Source: Streptomyces hundungensis
Lineage (GTDB): Bacteria; Actinomycetota; Actinomycetes; Streptomycetales; Streptomycetaceae
NCBI RefSeq assembly: GCF_003627815.1
Contig: NZ_CP032698.1
Coordinates: 7,378,001-7,442,000 of the forward strand
Direction: 5' to 3'
DNA length: 64,000 nucleotides
In this document: positions 51,375 through 60,409 of the stretch, piece after piece
Layout: each line of letters opens with the position of its first letter
How positions within the stretch are numbered: position 1 is the stretch's first letter
The notes under the pieces: generated by a model
What the model saw: the letters and a program-made list of their open reading frames with translations, nothing else
The model's database searches: none
What the model was told of the DNA's origin: nothing
Program-made: the position numbers and the translations under genes

Positions 51375-51386
51375 GGCCACGCCACC

Positions 51387-51432
51387 CGGCCCCGGCCCCC
51401 CGAGCCACACGGCAGGGGGGGGGCCGGGGCCG
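51387..51432. terminator. Hairpin after the LAL gene
   Basis: CGGCCCCGGCCCCCC (51387-51401) and its exact complement (51418-51432) give a 15-bp G+C stem with a 16-nt loop that ends in extra G. It lies 13 bp after the LAL stop and reads as a strong factor-independent or I-shaped terminator. Confidence 0.75.
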
Positions 51433-51505
51433 CGCTCCGCGTCGACCCGCCCAGGGCCCCGGGCCCGGCTCCGGCGGGGCGCCGCGGGCACGTACCATTG
51501 ACGGC

Positions 51506-52006
51506 ATGTCCTTCCTCCGCCGCCGCAGCGCCGCCACTCCCGCGGGCCCGGACTTCGATGTCCTGGCCATGGACCCGGGTGACTGGCCCGGCAACCTGGG
51601 TGCCGGTCTGCTGCCCGCCCCCGACGGCAGCTGCCAGGGTGTCTTCCTGCGCTACGACCTGTTCGGCGGCCGTGGCCCCGCGATGATCATCGGCAATCTG
51701 CCGGAGGGATCCCCGGCCCGCGAGATGGCCGAGGGCCAGGTCCCCTTCGAGGTGGCGCAGCTCCTGGTGGCGCTGGAGAACGACGAGTCGATCGAGGTCG
51801 TCGGCTCCGAGGACATGCCGGTGATGCAGGGCGACAACCTGCTGATCGTGCGCCGCCTCAAGCTCTCCGAAAGCCGCATCTCCTGCGTGCAGTTCGACCG
51901 CAGCGACAACGTCCTGGTCACGATCGCCAGTTGGGACCGGCCCATCACCGATGACCTGTATGCCCTGCTGAAGCCGCTGCCCGCGGAGCTCTTCCAGCAG
52001 GGCTGA
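51506..52006 (+). CDS. Conserved hypothetical protein, probably leaderless
   Basis: A 166-residue soluble protein. I do not recognise a named domain. It has a compact alpha/beta look: D-F-D-V-L-A-M-D-P-G-D-W-P-G-N, F-L-R-Y-D-L-F-G-G-R-G-P-A-M, then a helix V-P-F-E-V-A-Q-L-L-V-A-L-E-N-D and a C-terminal beta strand pair ending D-D-L-Y-A-L-L-K-P-L. The ATG has no ribosome-binding site; TACCAT stands 7 nt before it at -10 spacing, so the message is likely leaderless. It is bounded by strong hairpins on both sides (51387, 52030) and so is a single-gene transcript. Confidence 0.75.
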   Translation: MSFLRRRSAATPAGPDFDVLAMDPGDWPGNLGAGLLPAPDGSCQGVFLRYDLFGGRGPAMIIGNLPEGSPAREMAEGQVPFEVAQLLVALENDESIEVVGSEDMPVMQGDNLLIVRRLKLSESRISCVQFDRSDNVLVTIASWDRPITDDLYALLKPLPAELFQQG

Positions 52007-52029
52007 GCGGCACACCGGCGATCGGCCCC

Positions 52030-52067
52030 ACGGCCCGGCACCTTCCGTCCGAGGTGCCGGGCCGTTT
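52030..52067 (+). terminator. Hairpin after the hypothetical gene
   Basis: ACGGCCCGGCACCT (52030-52043), an 8-nt loop, then AGGTGCCGGGCCGT (52052-52065) followed by TT. A 14-bp perfect stem 24 bp after the stop. Confidence 0.8.
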
Positions 52068-52319
52068 CGTGTCCCGAGCCGCCTCATGTCCCAAACCGCT
52101 TCATGTCCCGAGCCGTCAACCGGGCCCGCCCCGGCGGCCGTTGACCCCTCGCGCCAACGGCAGGTCGGGCGCCCCGCCAGAGGTCTCGTCCACTGACACA
52201 AGTCGCTTTGTGCGACGACTACTTGACGAAGCGTCATTCTGGGTCACAGTGTGTCCCCGCGCGGACCGACGCGTCGCACGGCGAGAGAACCCACCGCACC
52301 CCGGCAAGAAGGGCTGTCC
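52068..52319 (+). promoter_or_regulatory. Promoter region of the amidase gene
   Basis: Contains the dyad CACAA-GTCGCT-TTGTG (52197-52212), followed by TTGACG (52223-52228), a near-consensus -35 whose matching -10 is weak (CACAGT-like at ~52246). No gene is present in this stretch. Confidence 0.4.
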
Positions 52320-53648
52320 ATGACGTCCAAGCAGAGGATCAGACTCGCGCTCGCGGCGGCGACGGCCGGCGCCCTGGGCCTCGCCCTGGCCCCCGCCTCC
52401 CCGGCGAGCGCGGCGGGGCCGGACACCGAGTGCCCCCGCACCCTCACCTGCGACTGGGTTCCGGCGGCCTACCAGCAGACCGGCGATCCCGCCGACAAGA
52501 AGACGTACGGCAATTACGACGTCTCGGACCGCCCGGGCACCAACAAGATCAAGTACATCGTCCTGCACGACACCGAGGAGACCTTCGCGACCACCCTGAA
52601 GATCTTCCAGGACCCTAAGCGGGCCGCCTCCGCGCACTACGTGGTGCGGTCGAGCGACGGGCACGTCACCCAGATGGTGAAGACCAAGGACGTCGCCTGG
52701 CAGGCCGGCAACTGGTACATCAACTCCGACTCCATCGGCATCGAGCAGGAGGGCTACGCCACCGCCGGCGCCGCTTGGTACACCCCGGAGATGTACCGCT
52801 CGACGGCGGCGCTGGTGCGCTACCTCGCCGCCAAGTACGACATCCCGCTCGACCGCCAGCACATCCTGGGCCACGACAACGTGCCGCCCACCACCGCGGC
52901 CGGCACGGCGGGCATGCACTGGGATCCGGGGCCTTACTGGGACTGGAACCACTTCATGTCCCTGCTGGGCCGGCCCACCCAGCAGACCGGTCGCCCCGGC
53001 GGTCAACTGGTCACCGTGGACCCGGTGTTCAAGAAGAACCTCCAGGCCTTCCGGGACTGCGAGAAGAACGTGGACCTGCCCGCGGCGCCCTCCAGCGCGG
53101 TCCCGCTGTACACCCAACCCTCCACCGACGCCCCGCTGTTCGCCGACCCCGGGCTCCACCCGCCGGGCACGCCCGGAACCAACTGCGCCAACGACTGGGG
53201 CAGCAAGATCAGCGCCGCTCAGCAGGCCGTGGTGGCCGAACGCAGGCCCGGCTGGACCGCGATCTGGTGGTACGGGCAGGAGGCCTGGTTCCAGAGCCCC
53301 GCCCACACCCGCACCACCACCCCGACCGCGGGCTATGTCGTACGCCCCAAGCCGGGCCTCACCGATGTGCCGGTCTACGGAACCGCCTATCCGGCGGCCG
53401 GTGACTACCCGGGTGACTTCACGGCCCCGCGGGTGAGCACCCCGCTCGCCTACACCATCAAGGCCGGCCAGTCCTACCCCGGCGGAGCGCCGACACCCTC
53501 CGGCTACTTCTACGCCCCCACCATCGACTCGTCATACCCCTACGACCACACGTACTTCCCCGGCAGCATCCGCTATGTGACGGTGCAGATCGGCCACCGG
53601 ATCGCCTTCGTCAAGGCCTCCGACGTGGACGTCGTCCGCGCGCGCTAG
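52320..53648 (+). CDS. Secreted N-acetylmuramoyl-L-alanine amidase (Amidase_2) with C-terminal repeats
   Basis: A 442-residue exported enzyme. Residues 1-32 form a signal peptide ending A-S-A-A. The zinc amidase domain (~60-220) has Y-I-V-L-H-D-T-E-E (first His ligand), A-H-Y-V-V-R-S, I-G-I-E-Q-E-G-Y and G-H-D-N-V-P-P-T (second His). It cleaves the N-acetylmuramic acid-L-alanine bond in peptidoglycan. The C-terminal half has SH3b-like repeated segments (V-P-L-Y-T-Q-P-S, V-P-V-Y-G-T-A-Y-P) likely to bind wall. The ATG follows AAGAAGG by 7 nt. A 19-bp-stem hairpin closes the transcript. Confidence 0.92.
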   Translation: MTSKQRIRLALAAATAGALGLALAPASPASAAGPDTECPRTLTCDWVPAAYQQTGDPADKKTYGNYDVSDRPGTNKIKYIVLHDTEETFATTLKIFQDPKRAASAHYVVRSSDGHVTQMVKTKDVAWQAGNWYINSDSIGIEQEGYATAGAAWYTPEMYRSTAALVRYLAAKYDIPLDRQHILGHDNVPPTTAAGTAGMHWDPGPYWDWNHFMSLLGRPTQQTGRPGGQLVTVDPVFKKNLQAFRDCEKNVDLPAAPSSAVPLYTQPSTDAPLFADPGLHPPGTPGTNCANDWGSKISAAQQAVVAERRPGWTAIWWYGQEAWFQSPAHTRTTTPTAGYVVRPKPGLTDVPVYGTAYPAAGDYPGDFTAPRVSTPLAYTIKAGQSYPGGAPTPSGYFYAPTIDSSYPYDHTYFPGSIRYVTVQIGHRIAFVKASDVDVVRAR

Positions 53649-53658
53649 CCGCATGACA

Positions 53659-53702
53659 GCGCGCCGCGCGCCCAGTGTGTCGGCACTGGGCGCGCGGCGC
53701 GC
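53659..53702 (+). terminator. Strong hairpin after the amidase gene
   Basis: A 19-bp perfect G+C-rich stem (53659-53677 with 53684-53702, starting GCGCGCCGCG) with a 6-nt loop TGTCGG. It begins 11 bp after the amidase stop and may also serve the convergent phosphotransferase gene. Confidence 0.85.
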
Positions 53703-53721
53703 TTCCCCCTCGGACCGGTCG

Positions 53722-54852
53722 TCAGCGGGTGCCGACCGCCGCCCGCACGGCACGCCGCGCCAGCGCGCAGTCGTCGTGCAGCCTGCGCAGCAGCAGCCGC
53801 TGCTGTTCCCCCGCGGACGGCACGCCCGGCGGGTTCTGCGCCGCGCTCGCCGGCGCCGCGTCACGCATGGTGCGCTGCACCGCCGTCTCGTACGTCCGGA
53901 TCTCCCGGGTCAGTACGAGCATCAGGTTCACCAGGAACGCGTCCCGCGACGCGGGCCCCGCCAGCTGGGCGGCCTGGCTGATCCGCCGCCGCTCCATCGG
54001 GGCCTCCCCGAGCACCGCCCACAGCGTCGCCAGGTCGTATCCCGGCAGATACCAGCCCGCGTGCTCCCAGTCGACCAGGACCGGGCCGGTGGGCGAGAGC
54101 AGGATGTTGGACAGGAGCGCGTCGCCGTGCGAGAACTGCCAGTCGACCCGGCCCGAGAGGGCCAGACCGTGCACCAGCTTCTGAAGGTCACTCAGATCCC
54201 GGTCGGTGAACAGGCCGAGCTCGTGGTAGCGGCTGATGCGTGGCGCGTAGTCCAGGGGCCTGCCGAACATCTCGGCAGGCGGCCGCCAGGCGTTGACGCG
54301 GGCGATCGCACCGAGGGCGGCCCGGACATCGGCACGCGGCGGAGCCTCGACGGGATGTCGGGTGAGGGCCGCGGCCCGGCCCGGCATCCGCTCGATCACC
54401 AGGGTGCAGTTGTCGGGGTCGGCGGCGATCAGTCGCGGCACCCGTACCGGCGGACGATGCCGGACGAACGCGCGATATGCAGCTATTTCGTGCCGGAACC
54501 GCTCGGCCCAGGCCGGCGAGTGGTCCAGTAAACACTTGGCGACGGCCGTCGTCCGTCCTGTCGTGCCGACGATCAGCACGGAGCGTCCGCTGTGCCGCAA
54601 CACCTGCACCGGGTTGAACTCGGGACAGATCCGCTGCACCGAGGCGATCGCGATGCGCAGTTGGGCGCCCTGGGGGCCGGAGAGGTCGATTCTTCCGCTC
54701 AGCGGCTGCGTGCCCGTTCCGGATCGGCGCGGCATCCGGCTCGCGCCGTAGGCCGATCCCGCGTGGGTGGGGTCCAGATACGGTCCGCCACCCGCTCCCA
54801 GAGGTCGGTGCGGCCGGGGCGGCGTGGACACGGAGGACGATGCTGTGTACAT
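53722..54852 (-). CDS. Aminoglycoside-phosphotransferase-like (APH) kinase
   Basis: A 376-residue protein of the APH/choline kinase fold. Hallmarks are V-A-K-C-L-L (ATP Lys), V-I-E-R-M-P-G in the hinge, the catalytic loop [12 protein letters not shown] (~235-246) and [10 protein letters not shown], the metal-binding Asp. Small-molecule phosphorylation is predicted; a resistance role is not shown. The first ~55 residues are Pro/Gly-rich and probably disordered, and there is no good ribosome-binding site at the ATG 54852, so the start may be inside. It is divergent from nsdA. The domain is close to those found beside developmental regulators in Streptomyces. Confidence 0.82.
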   Translation of the reverse strand: MYTASSSVSTPPRPHRPLGAGGGPYLDPTHAGSAYGASRMPRRSGTGTQPLSGRIDLSGPQGAQLRIAIASVQRICPEFNPVQVLRHSGRSVLIVGTTGRTTAVAKCLLDHSPAWAERFRHEIAAYRAFVRHRPPVRVPRLIAADPDNCTLVIERMPGRAAALTRHPVEAPPRADVRAALGAIARVNAWRPPAEMFGRPLDYAPRISRYHELGLFTDRDLSDLQKLVHGLALSGRVDWQFSHGDALLSNILLSPTGPVLVDWEHAGWYLPGYDLATLWAVLGEAPMERRRISQAAQLAGPASRDAFLVNLMLVLTREIRTYETAVQRTMRDAAPASAAQNPPGVPSAGEQQRLLLRRLHDDCALARRAVRAAVGTR

Positions 54853-55039
54853 GGGGGTGACAGATCCCTTCGTGTGCCGACAAGTTGCGTGCGCTACCCG
54901 CCCCGGTGGCCGAGCCGCACCCTGGGGAATGAGGTCCGGCCCCCGGGTCGGGGTGGCGCTCTCTTACCTGACACCCGGCCGCGGGTGGCACACCATCTGG
55001 CGTGCCCTGGCGAACCCTGGCGAATAGTCGCGCCGCATC

Positions 55040-55058
55040 TGACAGGGGATTACTGTCA
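55040..55058. promoter_or_regulatory. Dyad TGACAG-N7-CTGTCA upstream of nsdA
   Basis: A 6-7-6 palindrome 27-45 bp before the nsdA GTG. It is followed by the ribosome-binding site TGGGGGC. The 233-bp intergenic region also has two copies of CCCTGGCGAA just before it. It could be an operator or a leader hairpin. Confidence 0.45.
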
Positions 55059-55085
55059 ACTCAGCCGAGAACCTGGGGGCTTGAC

Positions 55086-56579
55086 GTGAGCGGACAACCC
55101 AACACCCGCCTGAACGACCTGTTCGGCCTCGCCGGATGGTCCAAGGGTGAACTCGCGAGAATGGTGAACCGGCAGGCGGCGGCCATGGGCCACCCCCAAC
55201 TGGCTACCGACACCTCGCGGGTGAGGCGTTGGATCGACATGGGGGAGACCCCGCGCGATCCGGTGCCCCGGGTGCTGGCGGCGCTGTTCACCGAGCGGCT
55301 CGGCCGTGTCGTGACCATCGAGGACCTCGGGTTCGACCGGCACGGGCGCGCTGGAAAGCGGAACGACGTCAGGAATCCCAAGAATCCGGACGGCGTTCCG
55401 TGGGCGCCCGAACGGACGGCAGCGGTCCTCACCGAATTCACGGGAATGGACCTCATGCTCAACCGACGCGGTCTGGTGGGCGCGGGCGCCGCGCTCGCCA
55501 CCGGCTCAGTACTCAGCAGCGCCATGCACGACTGGCTGCACACCGACCCCGTACTCTCGGCCGACGCCCCCCGCCTCCACGACCCCCTGCACGCCGATCC
55601 CGCCGGGTTCGACCGCTATGAGGCCGCCCCCATCGGATCGCAGGAGATCGACGCGCTGGAGCGCTCCGTCGACGTCTTCCGCGCCTGGGACGCCTCCCGG
55701 GGTGGCGGACTCCAGCGCAAGGCGGTGGTGGGCCAGCTCAACGAGGTGGGCGGCATGCTCGCCTACCGCCACCCCGACCACCTCCAGCGGCGCCTGTGGG
55801 GCGTCGCCGCCAATCTGGCCGTCCTCGCGGGCTGGATGTCGCACGACATCGGCCTGGAGCCGACCGCCCAGAAGTACTTCGTCATCGCCGCCCACGCGGC
55901 CCGTGAGGGCGGCGACCGCCCCCGCGCCGGCGAAGCCCTCTCCCGGGCCGCCCGCCAGATGGTCCACCTGGGCCGGCCAGGCGAGGCCCTCGACCTCATG
56001 AAGCTCGCCAAGTCCGGCTCGGGCGAGGAGACCCTGCCGCGCACCCGGGCCATGCTGCACACCATCGAGGCCTGGGCGCAGGCGTCGCTGGGGCGCGGCC
56101 AGGCGATGCGGCGCACGCTCGGTGAGGCGGAGGAACTCTTCGTCTCCGACAAGGGCGATGTGCCGCCGCCCAGTTGGATGCAGATGTTCGACGAGGCGGA
56201 TCTGCACGGCATGCAGGCGCTGGCCTTCCGTACGCTGGCCGAGCACGATCCCGCCGCGGCCACCATCGCGCAGCACCACGCCAAACAGGCCCTGGAGCTG
56301 CGGGTGGGCGGCCGTCAACGCTCGAAGATCTTCGACTACATCTCGCTGGCCTCGGCCTGCTTCATCGCCGACGACCCCGAACAGGCGGACCGCTATGCCC
56401 GCCTGGCGCTGGTGTCGATGGGGGAGACCTCCTCGCACCGCACCTGGGACCGGCTGCGCGAGATGTACCGGCTCACCAGTCAGTACGCCGGGTACGGCAA
56501 GATCCAGGATCTGCGGGAGGAGATCCAACTGGCCCTGCCTCAGGCGCCGGTGAAGCGGAGCCGGGTCGCGGACATCTAG
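55086..56579 (+). CDS. nsdA: NsdA-like negative regulator of differentiation and antibiotic production
   Basis: A 497-residue protein. The N-terminal ~110 residues, with N-D-L-F-G-L-A-G-W-S-K-G-E-L-A-R-M-V-N-R and R-V-R-R-W-I-D-M-G-E-x-P-R-D-P-V-P-R-V-L, form a helix-turn-helix-like region. The rest is a TPR-like helical repeat array (R-A-G-E-A-L-S-R-A-A-R-Q, Q-A-D-R-Y-A-R-L-A-L). This matches NsdA (SCO5582 family) from S. coelicolor, which represses sporulation and antibiotic production. The GTG at 55086 follows TGGGGGC by 6 nt; the earlier frame start at 55002 is not supported. A dyad upstream may control it. Confidence 0.75.
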   Translation: MSGQPNTRLNDLFGLAGWSKGELARMVNRQAAAMGHPQLATDTSRVRRWIDMGETPRDPVPRVLAALFTERLGRVVTIEDLGFDRHGRAGKRNDVRNPKNPDGVPWAPERTAAVLTEFTGMDLMLNRRGLVGAGAALATGSVLSSAMHDWLHTDPVLSADAPRLHDPLHADPAGFDRYEAAPIGSQEIDALERSVDVFRAWDASRGGGLQRKAVVGQLNEVGGMLAYRHPDHLQRRLWGVAANLAVLAGWMSHDIGLEPTAQKYFVIAAHAAREGGDRPRAGEALSRAARQMVHLGRPGEALDLMKLAKSGSGEETLPRTRAMLHTIEAWAQASLGRGQAMRRTLGEAEELFVSDKGDVPPPSWMQMFDEADLHGMQALAFRTLAEHDPAAATIAQHHAKQALELRVGGRQRSKIFDYISLASACFIADDPEQADRYARLALVSMGETSSHRTWDRLREMYRLTSQYAGYGKIQDLREEIQLALPQAPVKRSRVADI

Positions 56580-56583
56580 AAGT

Positions 56584-56600
56584 CCGGCCCTTGCGGCCGG
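56584..56600. terminator. Short hairpin between nsdA and the PP2C gene
   Basis: CCGGCC-CTTGC-GGCCGG just after the nsdA stop, followed by short AGGCCTGTG and AGCCAGT repeats. A modest terminator for the convergent pair. Confidence 0.45.
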
Positions 56601-56668
56601 CGGTTGCTCACGAGGCCTGTGCCAGTAAGCCAGTAGCCAGTAGGCCTGTGTGTGCGAAGCCCCGGGCG

Positions 56669-58102
56669 TCAGGACCCGATACGGGCCACCAGCACACAGG
56701 CGTCGTCCTCACGCTCGTGCTCGCCGAACTCCTCGACGATCATCCGTACGCAGTCCTGGGCTGTACGGCCACCGTCGAAGAGCGGGGCGAGTGCGAGCAG
56801 TCGGCGCTGGTCGCCGTCGTCGCAGGCGGCGCGCCGGGTCAGTCCGTCGGTGTGCAGGACGAGCAGATCGCCCGCGTGCAAGGTGGCCTCGGCCTGGTCG
56901 TAGGCGGCCCCGTGCGTGGCGCCGAGCAGGACCCCGCCCGATGCGCCGAGCGCCCGTCCCGTCCCGCCGCGGAACAGCAGCGGGGCTGGGTGGCCGGCCC
57001 CGGACCAGACGAGCCTGCGCCGGGCGGGCTCGTAACGGCAACAGACCGCGCTGCCCAGGGCGGGCTGCACGGTCGTTTCCAGGAGCTGGTTGAGATGTCC
57101 CATCAGGGGGCCGGGCCCGATGCCCGCGACGGCCATGCCGCGCAGCGCACCGAGCAGCATCGCCATGCCGCCGGTCGCCGTCACTCCGTGGCCCGTCAGA
57201 TCGCCGACGGTCAGTAAGGAGGCGCCACCCGGGAGTTCGAGCGCGTCGTACCAGCCGCCGCCGATGAGGTCGCTGGCCGAGGACGGCAGATAGTGCGCGG
57301 CGATGTCGAGCGCGCCGGGGCCGCCGTGCGGGAGCCTGAGGGAGCCGCGCCACGGCGGCAGCACGGCCTCCTGCAACTCGACCGCGAGACGGTGCTCGGT
57401 CCGCGCGATCCGGCGCTGGCGCTGGAGGCGGTCGCGGCTCTCCCGCACGGCGCGCTGGCTGCGCCGCAGCTCGCTCACATCGCGCAGCACGGCCCACATC
57501 GAAGCGGTGCAGCCGTCGGCGTCGAGCACCGGCTCGCCCATCATGTGGAGCGTGGTGATCGTGCTGTCGGGCCGCACGATGCGGAACTCGCCGTCGATGG
57601 GCCTGCCGTCCACCAGGGCGCCCGTCACCATCGTGGTGAGCAGGGCCTGGTCCTCGTCGACCACCATGGTGGGCAGTTCGTCGAGCGACATGCCGCCGCT
57701 CTCGGGGGAGCGGCCGAAGATCTGGAAGAGCTCCTCGGACCAGCTCACCGCGTCGGTGAGCAGATTCCACTCGGCGCTGCCGACCCGGCTGAGCGGGCCG
57801 GGGGCGTCCGGGCCATTGCCGAAGGAGCTCTCGACGGCGAGCGTCGTCGCGTCCTGTTCCTCGGCGGTCGGACCGTCGCGCAACTGGTCCAAGTGCGCGC
57901 CCAGGTCGTCGAGTTGATGGACCGCCAGATCGCACAGAGCGCGCTGCCAGCGGGCCTGGGCGTCGTCGTCGTCCACGAAGGCGTCGCGGCGCACCGCGTC
58001 CACGCCCCCGCGCAGCCTGCGGGTCTGCGTGATCAGTGCGTCGACCGTGCCCCGCTCGGGCGGTTGGGGAGCGGGACGGTCCGCGAACAGATGGGACGGC
58101 AT
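56669..58102 (-). CDS. PAS-domain PP2C/SpoIIE-type protein phosphatase
   Basis: A 477-residue signalling phosphatase. Residues ~20-95 form a helical N-terminus, ~105-215 a PAS domain (W-S-E-E-L-F-Q-I-F-G, G-E-F-R-I-V-R-P-D, then V-L-R-D-V-S-E-L-R-R-S-Q), ~240-470 a PPM/SpoIIE domain with S-D-L-I-G-G-G-W-Y-D, G-D-L-T-G-H-G-V and the closing L-H-T-D-G-L-T and E-D-D-A-C-V-L-V metal motifs. It likely dephosphorylates an anti-sigma-antagonist in a partner-switching pathway in response to a PAS signal. Neither an anti-sigma factor nor its antagonist is adjacent. The ATG follows GGAGAA by 7 nt. Confidence 0.9.
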   Translation of the reverse strand: MPSHLFADRPAPQPPERGTVDALITQTRRLRGGVDAVRRDAFVDDDDAQARWQRALCDLAVHQLDDLGAHLDQLRDGPTAEEQDATTLAVESSFGNGPDAPGPLSRVGSAEWNLLTDAVSWSEELFQIFGRSPESGGMSLDELPTMVVDEDQALLTTMVTGALVDGRPIDGEFRIVRPDSTITTLHMMGEPVLDADGCTASMWAVLRDVSELRRSQRAVRESRDRLQRQRRIARTEHRLAVELQEAVLPPWRGSLRLPHGGPGALDIAAHYLPSSASDLIGGGWYDALELPGGASLLTVGDLTGHGVTATGGMAMLLGALRGMAVAGIGPGPLMGHLNQLLETTVQPALGSAVCCRYEPARRRLVWSGAGHPAPLLFRGGTGRALGASGGVLLGATHGAAYDQAEATLHAGDLLVLHTDGLTRRAACDDGDQRRLLALAPLFDGGRTAQDCVRMIVEEFGEHEREDDACVLVARIGS

Positions 58103-58291
58103 GACGTTCTCCGATGCGACCGCGGTAGAGCCTGGTCTGGCGAAGTGGACCGGTTACGACTCTTGCACAGGGAGCGATGCCCCGTAAGGGATTTGGCAAC
58201 ACTCGATACGGTGGTGCTCGTGACATATGCCAACGGCGACCGGTTTCGGCGTCCCTGAGCGGGGCCCGGCATCCGGCATATGCGCATCGGC

Positions 58292-58921
58292 TCACCGCCG
58301 GGGCAGCAGCGCGAACGCCACCAGACACAGCGCGACCCCGGCACCGCCTCCGGCCCGCGAGCAGCACTGGACGAGCAGGGCGGTGACGGCCGCCCCCGCC
58401 ACGACGGCCGCCAGCCGCCCCGCCACCCAGCGGTCCTGGTGCCGCGCCTCCCGGTTGGCGAGCCGTCCCGCGAGCCCGGTGACCGTACCGGTGAAGTACG
58501 TGGTCGGCGCGGACCAGGCCCGCGCCTGCACCCCCATCGCGAGCGCCGCCGCGAGCAGCAGCACCACCTGTGAGCCGAGCGAACGCCCGAACCCCAGGCC
58601 CCAGCCGACCGCCGCGAGGGCGAGCAGGGCCGTCTGGGCCGCGAGCAGGGGACGCGGTGACCAGCGCGCGGCGACGCGGGCCGCCCCCGCCGTGCCGAGC
58701 CCGTATCCGACGAGGGCGGTCAGGGCGCGCGGCACCACGTCGTGGTCCCCGGCGCCCACCGACGCGCCGACCAGGACGAGGTTGCCGGTCATCACTCCGG
58801 CGAACACCTTTCCCAAGCAGAGGAAGGCGAACGCGTCGGTGGCCCCGGACGCCGCCGAGAGGACCAGGAGGAACCGTTCGTCGGCCCGGGCGGCGGAGGG
58901 AGTAGTGATCGCGGAGCTCAT
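58292..58921 (-). CDS. YoaK family (DUF1275) membrane protein
   Basis: A 209-residue membrane protein with six hydrophobic helices and the DUF1275 pattern: S-A-A-S-G-A-T-D-A-F-A-F-L-x-L-G-K-V-F-A-G-V-M-T-G-N-L-V-L, then the repeated Y-F-T-G-T-V-T-G-L-A-G segment. Function unknown. The ATG at 58921 follows GAGGAGG at 13 nt. Between them lies a three-codon ORF (ATG CGC CGA TGA, 58929-58918) at optimal spacing whose stop overlaps the yoaK start in ATGA, so translation may be coupled through it. It lies between the phosphatase and the convergent-facing gene at 59114. Confidence 0.85.
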   Translation of the reverse strand: MSSAITTPSAARADERFLLVLSAASGATDAFAFLCLGKVFAGVMTGNLVLVGASVGAGDHDVVPRALTALVGYGLGTAGAARVAARWSPRPLLAAQTALLALAAVGWGLGFGRSLGSQVVLLLAAALAMGVQARAWSAPTTYFTGTVTGLAGRLANREARHQDRWVAGRLAAVVAGAAVTALLVQCCSRAGGGAGVALCLVAFALLPRR

Positions 58922-59113
58922 CGGCGCATTCTCGCCTCCTCGACCCCCGGCAGCGCGCCGCGACGGCCCGGATCCACGAGGAGACCGGGGCGTTTGTCGG
59001 CGCGCGCAGGCGTTACGCAACGGACGCGACCCCGTGGCACGTCCACGACAAGGGTCCACTACGGTCCCAGTGAGCACATCGGCCCGCCCCGCGGGCCTCA
59101 CGGGAGGACGAGC

Positions 59114-59884
59114 ATGAAGATCGACTGGGACCGGCGCACCTGCGCGCGCCGCGGCCATGTGACGTACGCGCCGCAGGAGGACGTGTTGCGCGAGCGGCTG
59201 CGCGCCGACACCGGTCTCGGCGAGGCCTGGCGCTGTCTGCGCTGCGGTGACTTCGCCCTGGGCGCGCCGCACGGATCCGGCCCCGCCGACGAGGCGCCGC
59301 TGGTGCCGCGCGGCAAGGTGCTGCGCGATCTGTTCATCCTGCGCTTCCTGGCCGTGGAGCGGGCCGTGCGCGGCGTGTTCATCGTGCTCGTGGCGATCGC
59401 GGTGTGGAAGTTCAGCAACAGCCAGGACGCGGTGCGCCGGTTCTTCGACGAGTACCTCGACGTGTTCCGGCCGGTCTTCCGCCACTTCCATTACGACCTG
59501 GACCACTCGCCGGTCGTGGGCACCGTCCAGAAGACCTTCGACTACAAGCACTCCACGCTGGTGATCGTCGCGGTGGCGCTGCTCGTGTACGCGCTGATCG
59601 AGATCGTCGAGGCCGTCGGGCTGTGGCGCGCCAAGCGCTGGGCCGAGTACCTCACCGTCGTCGCCACGGCGATGTTCCTGCCGCTGGAGATCTACGAACT
59701 CACCGAGAAGATCAGCTGGGTGAAGATCGCCACGCTGACGCTCAACATCCTCGCGGTCCTCTACATCCTGCTCGTCAAGCGCCTGTTCGGCCTGCGCGGC
59801 GGCCACGCCGCCTTCGAGGCGGAACGGCACAGCGCCTCGCTCATCGAGGTGGAGACCACGGCGGGCGTCGCGGTGCACCACTGA
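59114..59884 (+). CDS. DUF2127 family membrane protein
   Basis: A 256-residue protein. The N-terminal ~60 residues are cytoplasmic, with C-L-R-C-G-D and C-A-R-R-G-H near the start that might bind a metal. A DUF2127 core follows: helices at ~87-105, ~150-172, ~185-205 and ~215-232, with R-A-V-R-G-V-F, L-I-E-I-V-E-A-V-G-L-W-R-A-K-R-W-A-E-Y-L-T and L-P-L-E-I-Y-E-L. Function unknown. The ATG follows GGGAGGA by 4-5 nt. The frame continues far upstream to 58742 on paper, but this region is non-coding. Confidence 0.85.
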   Translation: MKIDWDRRTCARRGHVTYAPQEDVLRERLRADTGLGEAWRCLRCGDFALGAPHGSGPADEAPLVPRGKVLRDLFILRFLAVERAVRGVFIVLVAIAVWKFSNSQDAVRRFFDEYLDVFRPVFRHFHYDLDHSPVVGTVQKTFDYKHSTLVIVAVALLVYALIEIVEAVGLWRAKRWAEYLTVVATAMFLPLEIYELTEKISWVKIATLTLNILAVLYILLVKRLFGLRGGHAAFEAERHSASLIEVETTAGVAVHH

Positions 59885-59985
59885 CCGGCACGGCTCCCGG
59901 CGCGTACGAACCGCCTGACGGGTAACAGATACAGACAGCCTGCGGCAGGTCCGCCGCACCGAGCGTCCTTGGGGGATGACCCACC

Positions 59986-60405
59986 ATGCATGAACCACGT
60001 TCCACCCGTACGTCGAAGACCGGCCCGGGCCCGCTGCGCAGGGCGGCCGTCCTGCTCGCCCTGGTGCTCGGCGCCTCGCTCGCGGCGGGACCGGTGGCGG
60101 CCGAGGCCGCGCCGCGCGCCGCCGTCGCCACGGCCGCAACGGCCCAACAGGCCGCGCCCGCAAGCGAGTTGGGCGGCGCCACTCAGGCGGCGGCCCAGGC
60201 CGGGCAGCACACCGTCGCGGCCACGTCCGGCGTCACGGCGTCGAAGGCCATGAAGTCCAAGAAGTCCAAGAAAAAGAAGAAGGGCGGCTTCTTCAAGAAG
60301 GCCGGGATCGTGCTGCTGATCCTGGTGGTCCTCTTCATCGCGCTCGTCATCTTCGTCATCTGGTTCATCGTGAGCCGGCTGCGCAGGCGCCGCGACCGGC
60401 ACTGA
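59986..60405 (+). CDS. Hypothetical secreted/anchored protein with Lys-rich stretch
   Basis: A 139-residue protein I do not recognise. Residues ~18-42 look like a signal peptide ending A-E-A-A. An Ala/Gln/Thr-rich middle follows, then K-S-K-K-S-K-K-K-K-K and a hydrophobic helix at ~108-128 (L-L-I-L-V-V-L-F-I-A-L-V-I-F-V-I-W-F) with a basic R-R-R-R tail, the layout of a C-terminally anchored surface protein. The ATG at 59986 has only a weak ribosome-binding site. It ends 4 bp from the convergent CtaG-like gene. Confidence 0.6.
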   Translation: MHEPRSTRTSKTGPGPLRRAAVLLALVLGASLAAGPVAAEAAPRAAVATAATAQQAAPASELGGATQAAAQAGQHTVAATSGVTASKAMKSKKSKKKKKGGFFKKAGIVLLILVVLFIALVIFVIWFIVSRLRRRRDRH

Positions 60406-60409
60406 CGGG

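Noticed and set aside
58209..58258. Short frame ending V-T-Y-A-N-G-D-R-F-R-R-P
   Set aside because: No ribosome-binding site and no conservation evidence.
58224..58282. Inverted repeat CATATGCC...GGCATATG with a 43-nt loop
   Set aside because: Arms too far apart and short for a clear terminator or operator; kept as a weak note only.
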